A stretch of DNA of 64,000 bases from positions 310,001 to 374,000 of the forward strand of contig JADZFU010000004.1 of the NCBI GenBank assembly GCA_020854265.1, in the 5' to 3' direction. The notes under the pieces were generated by a model, which did not search any database, was not told where the DNA came from, and was given only the letters and a program-made list of their open reading frames with translations. The translations under genes were made by a program, and so were the position numbers. Each line of letters opens with the position of its first letter. Position 1 is the stretch's first letter. The DNA is from Candidatus Uhrbacteria bacterium. GTDB lineage: Bacteria; Patescibacteriota; Patescibacteriia; 2-12-FULL-60-25. This document shows positions 50,468-58,296 of this stretch, piece after piece.

Positions 50468-50875
50468 TCAGGTATTCTTCGCAGCCGCGTTCAGTTCGGC
50501 GGCGATTTCGCCCATGCTGTGGAAGAACCGGAGCGTGACGCCGCCGTTCATGGCTGCGATCTGCATGGCTGATCGTACGAAGGTTTCCGTAGATGCGGCC
50601 AGAATCTGCTTGCCTCCCGCCTTTCGGAAGGCGGTAAAGAGCTCGAGGAGTCCTGCGCGCGCTTCGTTGTTGACTTTGTGGACGCTGAGCGCGTCGATGG
50701 TCCAGACCATGTCGCGCTTGAAGCGGTCGGTGCACTCGGCGGTAAGTCGAGCCACGCTTTTCGCGTTCAGCTCGTCACCGTAGAGCTTGCTCGTGAGCAG
50801 GTTGGAATCGATCTTGAGAAAGGTCGATGAAGTGACCGACGTGGGGGGAGTGTCATCCTTGCGCGGCCTCGTCAT
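50468..50875 (-). CDS. STAS-like (anti-anti-sigma-type) domain protein, second of a pair
   Basis: The protein is 135 residues from the ATG at 50875, with AGAGGA upstream. WTIDALSVHKVNNEARAGLLELFTAF is a strand-loop-helix like the STAS phosphorylation loop, and RKAGGKQILAASTETFVRSA matches the next strand-helix. A Ser/Thr-rich N-terminal tail precedes the fold. No cognate kinase or sigma factor is nearby, so a partner-switching role is only a possibility. It starts 13 nt after the gene at 50889-51305. GC-rich codons. Confidence 0.6.
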   Translation of the reverse strand: MTRPRKDDTPPTSVTSSTFLKIDSNLLTSKLYGDELNAKSVARLTAECTDRFKRDMVWTIDALSVHKVNNEARAGLLELFTAFRKAGGKQILAASTETFVRSAMQIAAMNGGVTLRFFHSMGEIAAELNAAAKNT

Positions 50876-50888
50876 GGCGTACTTCCTC

Positions 50889-51305
50889 TCAGAGGAGCGT
50901 CTTGATGTACGAATCCGCTTCGAATGCGGTATCGAAGTAGCGATGGCGGACGCCGGCGCTGAGGCACAGCGTGCTGTAGAGCATGCGCAGCGGACTGCTC
51001 GCGATGACTCCGATGACGGTGAACCCCCGATCCTTGAGATCCTTGAAGAGGATACCCGAAGGCTCGACGATGCCCGTTGCATCGAAGCCGGTCACGTCGG
51101 TTCCGTCCACGTACCAGATCTTCGGGCCGTCTTCACGAAGGAAGACGACGATCTCGCGGTGCATCTGCACGATGGCGGGACCGATCATGTTGCCTTGCAT
51201 CTTGCTTCGGATGGCTCCGTTCGGGAGTCGTTCGGTAACCGAGCTTGCGGTCACGGCGGGCATAGTCGTGCTCGATATCTTTCCACCCGGTTTTCGAGAC
51301 TGCAT
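50889..51305 (-). CDS. STAS-like domain protein, first of a pair
   Basis: The protein is 138 residues from the ATG at 51305, a few nt after CAGGAG. After a basic Ser/Thr-rich N-terminus come HREIVVFLREDGPKIWYVDG, DVTGFDATGIVEPSGILFKDL and GFTVIGVIASS. This order resembles STAS/SEC14-like sheets with the key strand-helix. The size, layout and adjacency to the gene at 50468-50875 suggest divergent paralogues. Function unknown. Confidence 0.6.
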   Translation of the reverse strand: MQSRKPGGKISSTTMPAVTASSVTERLPNGAIRSKMQGNMIGPAIVQMHREIVVFLREDGPKIWYVDGTDVTGFDATGIVEPSGILFKDLKDRGFTVIGVIASSPLRMLYSTLCLSAGVRHRYFDTAFEADSYIKTLL

Positions 51306-51344
51306 CTGGGCTCCTGTTTTAAAAGGTGCTGGATACAGCCTACC

Positions 51345-51350
51345 ATTATA
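51345..51350 (-). promoter_or_regulatory. -10 box of the STAS-like pair
   Basis: Minus-strand TATAAT, overlapping the rnhB stop codon, about 40 nt before the ATG at 51305. No clear -35. Confidence 0.5.
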
Positions 51351-51972
51351 TCGGGTTACGGGAGGCATGGAGCGGTTTGTAGCTCATGCGATGGATAGCA
51401 CAAGGACCAAGTTTTTTCAAGGATTCACGGTGTTCGCGTGTTCCGTACCCTTTGTGGTTGGCGAAACCGTATCCCGGATACTCTTGATCGAGTTTTTCCA
51501 TTTCCAAATCTCGTTCAACCTTGGCAATGACGGATGCAGCGGCAATAGATTTTACATACCGGTCCCCGCCGATTATTTTTTTGTTCGGTATGTCGATATT
51601 CGGGATTTTGAAACCGTCTGAAAGGATGAATGTGGGTTTAACGGACAGACTCTCAATCGCACGCCGCATGGCAAGAAAAGCCGCTTGTCTGATATTGAGC
51701 CGGTCTACCTCTTGATGAGAAGCGGTTCCAATAGCCCATGCAGTCGCGCGTGTCTTGATTTGATCGACAATACTCAAACGCTGGCGTTCGGTAAGGCGTT
51801 TGGAGTCGCGAATGAGACCGATACGCGAATCGAGCGGGAGAATCACGGCAGCGGCGTATACCGGACCTGCCCAACATCCGCAGCCCGCCTCATCAATACC
51901 GGCGATAATCGTAAACCCTTCTGCGATCAAGCCGCGTTCGTGTTTGAAGGTCGGAATCGGTGCTGCGGGCAT
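51346..51972 (-). CDS. rnhB: Ribonuclease HII
   Basis: Cleaves RNA in RNA-DNA hybrids and at embedded ribonucleotides. It is 208 residues. AGIDEAG (Asp27, Glu28) begins the active site. RDSKRL, SIAAASVIAKVERD (Asp) and YPGYGFANHKGYGTREHRESL are all present. In the usual GRG motif the Arg is replaced by Cys31 (DEAGCGCWAGPV); see findings. It is divergent from a small accessory gene. Confidence 0.93.
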   Translation of the reverse strand: MPAAPIPTFKHERGLIAEGFTIIAGIDEAGCGCWAGPVYAAAVILPLDSRIGLIRDSKRLTERQRLSIVDQIKTRATAWAIGTASHQEVDRLNIRQAAFLAMRRAIESLSVKPTFILSDGFKIPNIDIPNKKIIGGDRYVKSIAAASVIAKVERDLEMEKLDQEYPGYGFANHKGYGTREHRESLKKLGPCAIHRMSYKPLHASRNPI

Positions 51973-51975
51973 TTA

Positions 51976-52004
51976 TTGACAGAATGACTTAGTGTTTGGA
52001 TAGT
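51976..52004 (+). promoter_or_regulatory. Promoter of the 58-residue gene
   Basis: TTGACA (51976-51981), 17 bp, GATAGT (51999-52004). AAGGAGGA follows just before the ATG at 52028. Confidence 0.65.
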
Positions 52005-52027
52005 GGGAAGGTTCGCAAGGAGGAACC

Positions 52028-52204
52028 ATGCCAAGAATGTGGGACGATTACGAACCGCCGGCCAAGTCCGATGAGCGGGAAGACCCGCCGACCGTCCGGA
52101 TCCGGACACCGCTCCCAGAGCGTCCAAAGTCCAAGTCGGTGCCTCCTCGGCAGCCGGGGACTCTCATCGATCTCGATCGTGTCGAGCAATGGCTCGACCT
52201 CTGA
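52028..52204 (+). CDS. Small proline-rich charged protein, 58 residues
   Basis: ATG at 52028, right after AAGGAGGA; stop TGA at 52202-52204. The product begins MPRMWDDYEPPAKSDERED. It is rich in Pro, Arg, Asp and Lys and probably disordered, with a short C-terminal amphipathic end (LIDLDRVEQWLDL). A full set of signals (TTGACA-17-GATAGT, SD, terminator) and the same GC-rich codons as other accessory genes support it despite its length. Function unknown. Confidence 0.7.
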   Translation: MPRMWDDYEPPAKSDEREDPPTVRIRTPLPERPKSKSVPPRQPGTLIDLDRVEQWLDL

Positions 52205-52210
52205 ATACTT

Positions 52211-52240
52211 GCCCCGACAGCTCGTCGGGGCATTTCTTTT
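52211..52240 (+). terminator. Terminator after the 58-residue gene
   Basis: GCCCCGAC (52211-52218), loop of 5, GTCGGGGC (52224-52231), then ATTTCTTTT. Confidence 0.85.
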
Positions 52241-52258
52241 GTGCTTAAATCTGGTGGT

Positions 52259-52654
52259 ATGCGTTTAATCGGACTGGACTATGGCTCCGCAAGGATAGGG
52301 GTTGCTCTCGGTGATACGGAGACCCGGGTTGCTTCGCCATGGAACGTAATTATTAACGATTCGATCGAAGATACGGTCGAGCGGCTGCAGGATCTTGTAA
52401 AACGAGAAAAAGTTGAGGCTATTGTTGTCGGTATCCCGCGCCCATTGGCTGACCAATCACGAGAAACAAATCAGGCAAAAGAGATTCGCGTTTTTATCGA
52501 GGATTTAAAAAAAGCAGGCTTCATGGTTTTTGAAGAAAATGAAACGTTGACCAGCAAAATAGCCGCTGATCAGGTAAAAGAAATGGGACAAAAAGGCAAA
52601 AGAGATGATTTGGCAGCGGCGGCGATTTTGCAGGGTTATTTGGATCGGGCATGA
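52259..52654 (+). CDS. ruvX: RuvX/YqgF-family Holliday-junction-type nuclease
   Basis: The protein is 131 residues with an RNase H-like fold. GLDYGSARIGVALGD (first acidic residue) opens it, AIVVGIPRPL and FEENETLTSK (Glu) follow, and KRDDLAAAAILQGYL (Asp) closes the site. In bacteria this family is tied to 16S rRNA 5'-end maturation and junction resolution. A TTAAAT box (52245-52250) lies 8 nt before the ATG. It overlaps recO by ATGA. Confidence 0.92.
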   Translation: MRLIGLDYGSARIGVALGDTETRVASPWNVIINDSIEDTVERLQDLVKREKVEAIVVGIPRPLADQSRETNQAKEIRVFIEDLKKAGFMVFEENETLTSKIAADQVKEMGQKGKRDDLAAAAILQGYLDRA

Positions 52655-53289
52655 GCTATATCCGCGACACCGTGTACATTCTCCGGAACGAGCCGTTTCG
52701 AGAGCATGATGCATGGATTACCATGTATGGCCGCGAGAACGGCAAGCTTGTTGGCGTTGCTCGTGGAATACGACGATTGGGAGCCAAACAGCTCGGACAT
52801 CTCGAGCCGCTGGCTTTGGCGGATGTCATGATCGCAAAAGGGGCGAGTTTTGATAAAGTCGCGGTCGCGAGAACTCATCCGAGCAGCATCCGATCAGGTA
52901 TTGGAAAGATGGCCGTTGCCGGTTCATTTACCAAACTGGTGGATGATTTTACCCGCGAAGGTGAGGCTGATGACCAGATTTTTGATCTTATCGGCGAAGT
53001 CATTTCTGCGGCGAATGAATTCCAAAACGAACCGTCAAGCGGAAGAGCGAGGTTTTTATATGCCGGAGCGACGCTCAAACTGCTGGACTTGTCCGGATAC
53101 GGACCGCCATTGGATGACAAGGTATTAAAATTCATGCGCATGGCTGCCATATCCGAATTGGCCAGGCTCACGGCACCAGGAGAGACGCTTGCGGCCGCAT
53201 GCGAAGCGGTTGAAGAAGCGCTTAAACAAACCCCGCTGCATCGTGCGCCGCATGGTCCGGCTACGCTGCATTCCTTGCTTTCTCTTTGA
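52651..53289 (+). CDS. recO: DNA repair protein RecO
   Basis: The protein is 212 residues. The N-terminal OB-fold (DTVYILRNEPFREHDAWITMYGRENGKLVGVARGIRR) is typical; a helical domain follows. The zinc-finger Cys residues seen in some RecO are absent and the C-terminus is somewhat short. It mediates RecA loading with RecR. It is coupled to ruvX. Confidence 0.88.
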   Translation: MSYIRDTVYILRNEPFREHDAWITMYGRENGKLVGVARGIRRLGAKQLGHLEPLALADVMIAKGASFDKVAVARTHPSSIRSGIGKMAVAGSFTKLVDDFTREGEADDQIFDLIGEVISAANEFQNEPSSGRARFLYAGATLKLLDLSGYGPPLDDKVLKFMRMAAISELARLTAPGETLAAACEAVEEALKQTPLHRAPHGPATLHSLLSL

Positions 53290-53365
53290 CGCGCCTGCAC
53301 GCGGCTGATTCAATCATGCCAGCACTTTTTATTATCTTGCACGAACCATTTCACCCGAGGTGAGA

Positions 53366-54163
53366 ATGCAACGAGCGAGCTATCGTTCACGTACTGCCCC
53401 TTCCAGCCGTTTCAACGAAGGCAGCTGGAAGCCTTCCCTGATCCTCATCAAGGGAGGGAAGTCGAGAACGATCGAAGACGAGGGGTTGGAGCTCATCACG
53501 CTCCTGCTCCGGATCTGGTTTCCGTGGGATTTCCGTCATAGCAAGGTGCCGCCGATGAAGTCGTCGCCGGCACTCGAGCTCGTGAAGACGGACGTCTATC
53601 CGATCTTGACCGATGAGATGATCGACGAGATCATCGAGCAGAATCCGATCCAGTCCAAGAGCCTTGACGAGCGCTACGAGGAGATGACGCGCAAGGCGCT
53701 CGAACCTCGGTCCAAGAAGCCGAGGCGCAAGCCGAAGCCGAGGACGATCAATGGGCTGAAGCTGCCTTTGCTGATCCATCCGCGTGCGCTCGGACAGTTC
53801 GTCCGTTTCTTCTTCAATACGAAGGAGAGCACCCGGGCCTACATCGACCGCAAGCTCAAGCAGCAGCACGGCGCCGAGGTGGTCGCTTGCATGGACTATG
53901 CCGAGCTGGCGCACAAGCGCAGTCTCGAACGCAAGGGCTTGATCATGCGGCTGAGTACGCTGATCGCCAAGCATGGGAAGCGGTCGCGCGAGGACTACGA
54001 GTGGCGGATTTTCTTTGAGAGGGAGAATCGCTCGCCCCGGGCTTTTTGGGCCGAGTTCAACCCCAAGACCGGGGAGATCATCAAGTTTCTCCTGGAGAAG
54101 GACCGCGGGCGGCGCAAGGCGTTCAAAACGGCCCGCAAGCGCTGTTACCGGCGCAATCACTGA
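53366..54163 (+). CDS. Unknown basic protein
   Basis: The protein is 265 residues, very rich in Lys and Arg (a PRSKKPRRKPKPR stretch near 120). A Trp-containing N-terminal part (LLLRIWFPWDFRH) precedes it, and a helical second half has RAYIDRKLKQQHG and ERENRSPRAFWAEF. It may bind nucleic acid. TATTAT at 53330-53335 may be its -10; GAGGTGAG lies very close to the ATG, with a GTG two codons earlier as alternative start. GC-rich codons, own terminator. No family recognised. Confidence 0.65.
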   Translation: MQRASYRSRTAPSSRFNEGSWKPSLILIKGGKSRTIEDEGLELITLLLRIWFPWDFRHSKVPPMKSSPALELVKTDVYPILTDEMIDEIIEQNPIQSKSLDERYEEMTRKALEPRSKKPRRKPKPRTINGLKLPLLIHPRALGQFVRFFFNTKESTRAYIDRKLKQQHGAEVVACMDYAELAHKRSLERKGLIMRLSTLIAKHGKRSREDYEWRIFFERENRSPRAFWAEFNPKTGEIIKFLLEKDRGRRKAFKTARKRCYRRNH

Positions 54164-54167
54164 CTTC

Positions 54168-54204
54168 AAAGCCCCTGTTATCGACAGATAGCGGGGGCTT
54201 TTGT
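54168..54204 (+). terminator. Terminator after the basic protein gene
   Basis: A long stem, AAAGCCCCTGTTATC with GATAGCGGGGGCTTT (two G-U pairs), loop GACA, then TTGTATTG. Confidence 0.85.
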
Positions 54205-54217
54205 ATTGTGCGTATCT

Positions 54218-55510
54218 ATGAATGCGTTTATCGAGAAATTTTCCGACTTGGTCGGCCAAACCGTCACGGTACAGGGATGGGCCTACAATGTCCGATCAAG
54301 CGGTTCCATCGCTTTTTTACAGCTGCGGGACGGCAGCGGTTTTGTCCAAGCGGTCATTGTAAAAAATGCCGTGGATGAGGCCAGCTGGAATGCGGCGGTA
54401 GAAACGACTATTGAATCCGCCGTTCGCGTTACGGGAACGGTTTCCAAGCATCCGAAACAAGAAGGCGTGTATGAATTGCAAGCGGTTTCCGTCGAGCTGG
54501 TCCATAAATCCGAAGAGTTTCCGATCGGAAAAAAAGAACATGGTCCGGATTTTCTTTTGGATGTCCGGCATCTGTGGCTGCGCGCACCTGCCCAGTGGGC
54601 GATCCAAAAAGTGCGCAACGAGATTATCCATGCCACATATGATTGGATGCGGGATCATGGATTCTGCAAAATTGATTCACCAATTTTTACGCCGAGCGCC
54701 TGCGAAGGTACGACCGAATTATTTGAAATTGATTATTTCGGAGAACGGAAAGCATACCTTTCGCAGTCGGGACAACTGTATCTCGAGGCTGCTATCGGAT
54801 CGGTGGGTCGCTGTTTTGACTTTGGACCGGTGTTTCGCGCGGAAAAATCAAAAACCCGCCGCCATTTGATCGAGTTCTGGATGATGGATGCGGAGGCGGC
54901 GTTTGTTGATCACGAACAAAATCTAAAAATTCAAGAAGAACTTGTTTGTTTTATTGTCGAGCGAGTGCTCAAAAACTGCCAACCGGAACTGAAAATCCTT
55001 GAACGCGATCAGGAGCCGCTTAAAAAAGTCCAAGCCCCTTTCATTCGTATGACGCATGCGGATGCGATCAAGTGGCTGCGCGAGCATGGCTCGGATATCG
55101 GCGATATGGATGATTTGGGCGCGGATGACGAAACCTTGCTTACCAAGGCACATGACAAGCCAATTTTTGTCGAGAAATATCCGGCGGCCGTAAAAGCGTT
55201 TTACATGAAGCGCGATCCGTCGGATCCCACACGCGTGTTGAACGCGGATCTGCTTGCGCCGGAAGGATATGGAGAGGTGATAGGCGGCTCCCAACGCGAA
55301 GACAGTTATGACATGCTTTTGGAACGCATCCGCGAGCACAAACTTCCGGAAAAAGATTTTCAGTGGTACCTCGATCTGCGGAAATATGGATCCGTACCGC
55401 ATTCCGGTTTTGGATATGGTCTCGAGCGGCTGACGACTTGGATTTGCGGAATTCACCATGTCCGGGAAACAATTCCGTTCCCGCGTCTTTTGAACCGTTT
55501 GGAACCGTAA
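54218..55510 (+). CDS. asnS: Asparaginyl-tRNA synthetase
   Basis: A class IIb synthetase of 430 residues. The N-terminal OB anticodon domain is TVTVQGWAYNVRSSGSIAFLQLRDGSG. Motif 2 is FDFGPVFRAEKSKTRRHLIEFWMMDAE and motif 3 is GFGYGLERLTTWICGI. GYGEVIGGSQRE is typical of AsnRS. With this enzyme tRNA-Asn (35297) need not be made by transamidation. ATG at 54218. Confidence 0.96.
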   Translation: MNAFIEKFSDLVGQTVTVQGWAYNVRSSGSIAFLQLRDGSGFVQAVIVKNAVDEASWNAAVETTIESAVRVTGTVSKHPKQEGVYELQAVSVELVHKSEEFPIGKKEHGPDFLLDVRHLWLRAPAQWAIQKVRNEIIHATYDWMRDHGFCKIDSPIFTPSACEGTTELFEIDYFGERKAYLSQSGQLYLEAAIGSVGRCFDFGPVFRAEKSKTRRHLIEFWMMDAEAAFVDHEQNLKIQEELVCFIVERVLKNCQPELKILERDQEPLKKVQAPFIRMTHADAIKWLREHGSDIGDMDDLGADDETLLTKAHDKPIFVEKYPAAVKAFYMKRDPSDPTRVLNADLLAPEGYGEVIGGSQREDSYDMLLERIREHKLPEKDFQWYLDLRKYGSVPHSGFGYGLERLTTWICGIHHVRETIPFPRLLNRLEP

Positions 55511-55534
55511 GAACCAACCTGATAGAATGCCCGC

Positions 55535-56224
55535 ATGGCAAGACGCAGGTATGATGATGACGCGCCCTCTGGAGCGGCATGGGTTGCTGCCGGCATTTTG
55601 GCTTGTATAGCTGCAGCGGTTGTTTGGACTGCACAACCCAGCGTGTTTGGAGACGGGCCGGTCCCGATTGTTTTTGACCGCTACGCAACCATCACGAACT
55701 CTCCTTCATCAACATCATCAACCGAAAAAAACGATGCCCAGGAGCCGGTCAAAAAGAATGACTTGGCAATTGTTGCCGGAGCAGACGAGCGTTTTTTCAA
55801 ACTTAGCGATGGAAAAGAGTGGAATGTTGTATTACGGCAAACAAATGGCGAGCCGTATTCCGAAATTCATATTTTAGGCTTGGTCGGGGAGCGGACAGCC
55901 GTTGTCTCTGCGAGATCGGATAAACCGGTTATTTTGCGTGTTGAACGGAATGGTTCCATCCGCGAGCTTTACCGCATGCCTGACCAGACGGCCGTGGTCG
56001 GTTTTGGAGCAGACGTGGTTTGGGTAGCCTCATTTCAACCAGGCGAGGGTCTTGAATCCGATCCTGTCGGACCATCGAGACTCATCCGCATTGACATGAA
56101 TGGAACCGTGAAAGAAATGCTTCAGGAGGCGCGCGTTATCGTGTCAGTCCAAGCGGTTTCAAAGGACGTCTATTCTTATCAAACAGCAGATGGGGGAGTC
56201 GTCGGGATAGGCGTGGTATACTGA
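55535..56224 (+). CDS. Anchored extracytoplasmic protein, unknown
   Basis: The protein is 229 residues. Basic/acidic N-terminus MARRRYDDDAP, one membrane segment (AAWVAAGILACIAAAVVW), a Ser/Thr-rich linker, then a beta-rich domain that looks like propeller-type strands. A TAGAAT box ends 6 nt before the ATG. Followed after 6 bp by another anchored unknown, so the two may form one unit. Confidence 0.7.
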   Translation: MARRRYDDDAPSGAAWVAAGILACIAAAVVWTAQPSVFGDGPVPIVFDRYATITNSPSSTSSTEKNDAQEPVKKNDLAIVAGADERFFKLSDGKEWNVVLRQTNGEPYSEIHILGLVGERTAVVSARSDKPVILRVERNGSIRELYRMPDQTAVVGFGADVVWVASFQPGEGLESDPVGPSRLIRIDMNGTVKEMLQEARVIVSVQAVSKDVYSYQTADGGVVGIGVVY

Positions 56225-56230
56225 TGCGGT

Positions 56231-56887
56231 ATGGATTCTTCCACAAACAAAAAACCTTCGACCCATTGGATCAAAATTTGGGTTGCCTTAGGCGTGCTTG
56301 TCTTGCTCGGTTCGGTTCTTGTTCCAATCGGAGCATCGATTTATGCCGCAAAGGATATCCAGCGCTATAACGAGTGTGTTGCCGGCACGCGCACGGACTG
56401 CGAGGACTCGCTCGTATGGGCATTGTATGAACAAGCGCTTCTTTATGAAGGAGCCGAGGGTTTGAGCGGCCGATATACGGAGGAGGAGTATCGTGCATTA
56501 CTTGGCGAGAGCAATGGCGAAGGTTCAAAATTGGAGGATCGCGTACGCACGCTGATCCGTACCTCGGATGCAGCTGCGCTCATCACAAAAGCAGAGTTGA
56601 AGGATATGAGTCTGGCCGGAGGATGGTATCGAGCAAAAGCCGGTACCGAAATCATGGTCACCGCAACAATCGAGGGCGAGCCTGATTCGGTTGAAATCTA
56701 CATAGCTGACAAGAATCCAGCGAAGGACGGCATTTCACGCATGGTTTCAAAAATGGAGAAAGGTGAGGAGGGGGTATATACCGGTTCATTCACGATAGAT
56801 AGCGGTTTACTTGGCGAATTAGAGATTCGAGCCTCCGGACCCAAGAAAGAATCGGCCTCGCTTTTCCTCAACGTTGCGGCAGAATAA
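56231..56887 (+). CDS. Anchored extracytoplasmic protein, unknown
   Basis: The protein is 218 residues. Membrane segment at about 15-38 (IWVALGVLVLLGSVLVPIGA), a helical region with two Cys (ECVAGTRTDCEDS) that could form a disulphide, then an Ig-like beta domain at the C-terminus (TEIMVTATIEGEPDSVEIYI, YTGSFTIDSGLLGELEIRA). No family recognised. Confidence 0.7.
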   Translation: MDSSTNKKPSTHWIKIWVALGVLVLLGSVLVPIGASIYAAKDIQRYNECVAGTRTDCEDSLVWALYEQALLYEGAEGLSGRYTEEEYRALLGESNGEGSKLEDRVRTLIRTSDAAALITKAELKDMSLAGGWYRAKAGTEIMVTATIEGEPDSVEIYIADKNPAKDGISRMVSKMEKGEEGVYTGSFTIDSGLLGELEIRASGPKKESASLFLNVAAE

Positions 56888-56910
56888 GCGATCAGTTAGG
56901 ATCAAACCCT

Positions 56911-58296
56911 ATGCAAAGAACGATGATTCGGGAGACGACCGGTATGGTCGGACAAGAGGTATTGGTGAAGGGCTGGGTGCATGTCCGCAGGGATATGAGC
57001 AAATTGGCTTTTATCGATATGCGCGATGGTTCCGGAATTGCGCAGGTCGTTTTTGTACCCGCCGAACTGGATGATAACTCGAAGGAACGGATGAAGGAGC
57101 TTCGTCCAGAGTTCTGTATATCCGTACGCGGTGTCGTGAATGCGCGCGGAGCAAAACAGGTCAATCCGGATATGGAAACCGGTACGATCGAAATTTTAGC
57201 GAAAGAGCTCGTTATCCTGAATCCGTCAAAGACGCCGCCATTCGAATTGGAGGATACAGCCAAGATCAATGAAGAGCTCCGTTTGAAATACCGTTATCTA
57301 GACCTGCGGAGCAAACGCATGCGTAATAATTTGATATTACGCGACAAAGTCACAACGTTCTTCCGTGATTTCTTGCATAAAGAAGGATTCCATGAAATCG
57401 AAACCCCGATTTTAACCAAAGGAACGCCAGAGGGCTCGCGAGAGTACCTTGTGCCATCACGTCTGCATGCCGGCATGTTTTATGTTTTGCCGCAGTCACC
57501 GCAACAATTCAAACAGCTCTCGATGGTAGGCGGGTTGGAGCGCTATTTCCAAATTGCGCGCTGTTTCCGCGATGAGGACCAGCGCGGCGACCGTCAGCCG
57601 GAGTTTACCCAACTCGATTTGGAGATGTCTTTTGTGACACAGGAAGACGTCCTCGAGCTGAACGAACGGATGTTTATTGAACTCGTCAAAACGGTTTCGC
57701 CAGAAAAACACATTACACAGACGCCATTCCCGCGTATTTCATATGCGGATGCAATGACGAAATACGGAAACGACAAACCGGATCTCCGCAAAGATAAGAA
57801 CGATCCAAATGAGCTCGCGTTTTGCTGGATCGTCGATTTTCCGATGTTCGAAGACGATGGCGAAGGAGGCGTACAAGCCGCGCATCATCCGTTCTGCATG
57901 CCAAATCCCGATGACATCGCTTTGCTCGACACCGACCCGATGAAGGTGCGTGCGTCATCGTATGACCTTGTCTTAAACGGATACGAACTTTCTTCCGGAT
58001 CGATCCGTATCCATCAGCGGGAATTGCAGAACAAGATTTTCCAGCTTTTGGGATTGCCGGATGACCTGATTCAGGCGCGTTTTGGACATATGCTTGAAGC
58101 CTTTGAGTACGGGGCTCCACCCCATGGCGGAATGGCGCCTGGCATCGACCGTGTCGTTATGATTCTTGCTAATGAGCCGAATATCCGAGAAGTAATTCCG
58201 TTCCCGAAGACAGGCGATGCGCGCGACTTGCTCATGGGCGCTCCGAGCGAGATCGAGCAAAAACGGCTGGATGAAGCGCACATCAAAATCAAATGA
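56911..58296 (+). CDS. aspS: Aspartyl-tRNA synthetase, compact form without GAD domain
   Basis: The protein is 461 residues, whereas typical bacterial AspRS has about 590. An OB domain (VLVKGWVHVRRDMSKLAFIDMRDGSG), motif 1, QSPQQFKQLSMVGG, motif 2 (QIARCFRDEDQRGDRQPEFTQLD) and motif 3 (HGGMAPGIDRVVMIL) are intact. YGNDKPDLR is followed almost directly by DPNELAFCWIVDFPMFE, where the GAD insertion normally sits. A TAGGAT box lies 8 nt before the ATG. Overlaps scpA by ATGA. Confidence 0.95.
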   Translation: MQRTMIRETTGMVGQEVLVKGWVHVRRDMSKLAFIDMRDGSGIAQVVFVPAELDDNSKERMKELRPEFCISVRGVVNARGAKQVNPDMETGTIEILAKELVILNPSKTPPFELEDTAKINEELRLKYRYLDLRSKRMRNNLILRDKVTTFFRDFLHKEGFHEIETPILTKGTPEGSREYLVPSRLHAGMFYVLPQSPQQFKQLSMVGGLERYFQIARCFRDEDQRGDRQPEFTQLDLEMSFVTQEDVLELNERMFIELVKTVSPEKHITQTPFPRISYADAMTKYGNDKPDLRKDKNDPNELAFCWIVDFPMFEDDGEGGVQAAHHPFCMPNPDDIALLDTDPMKVRASSYDLVLNGYELSSGSIRIHQRELQNKIFQLLGLPDDLIQARFGHMLEAFEYGAPPHGGMAPGIDRVVMILANEPNIREVIPFPKTGDARDLLMGAPSEIEQKRLDEAHIKIK

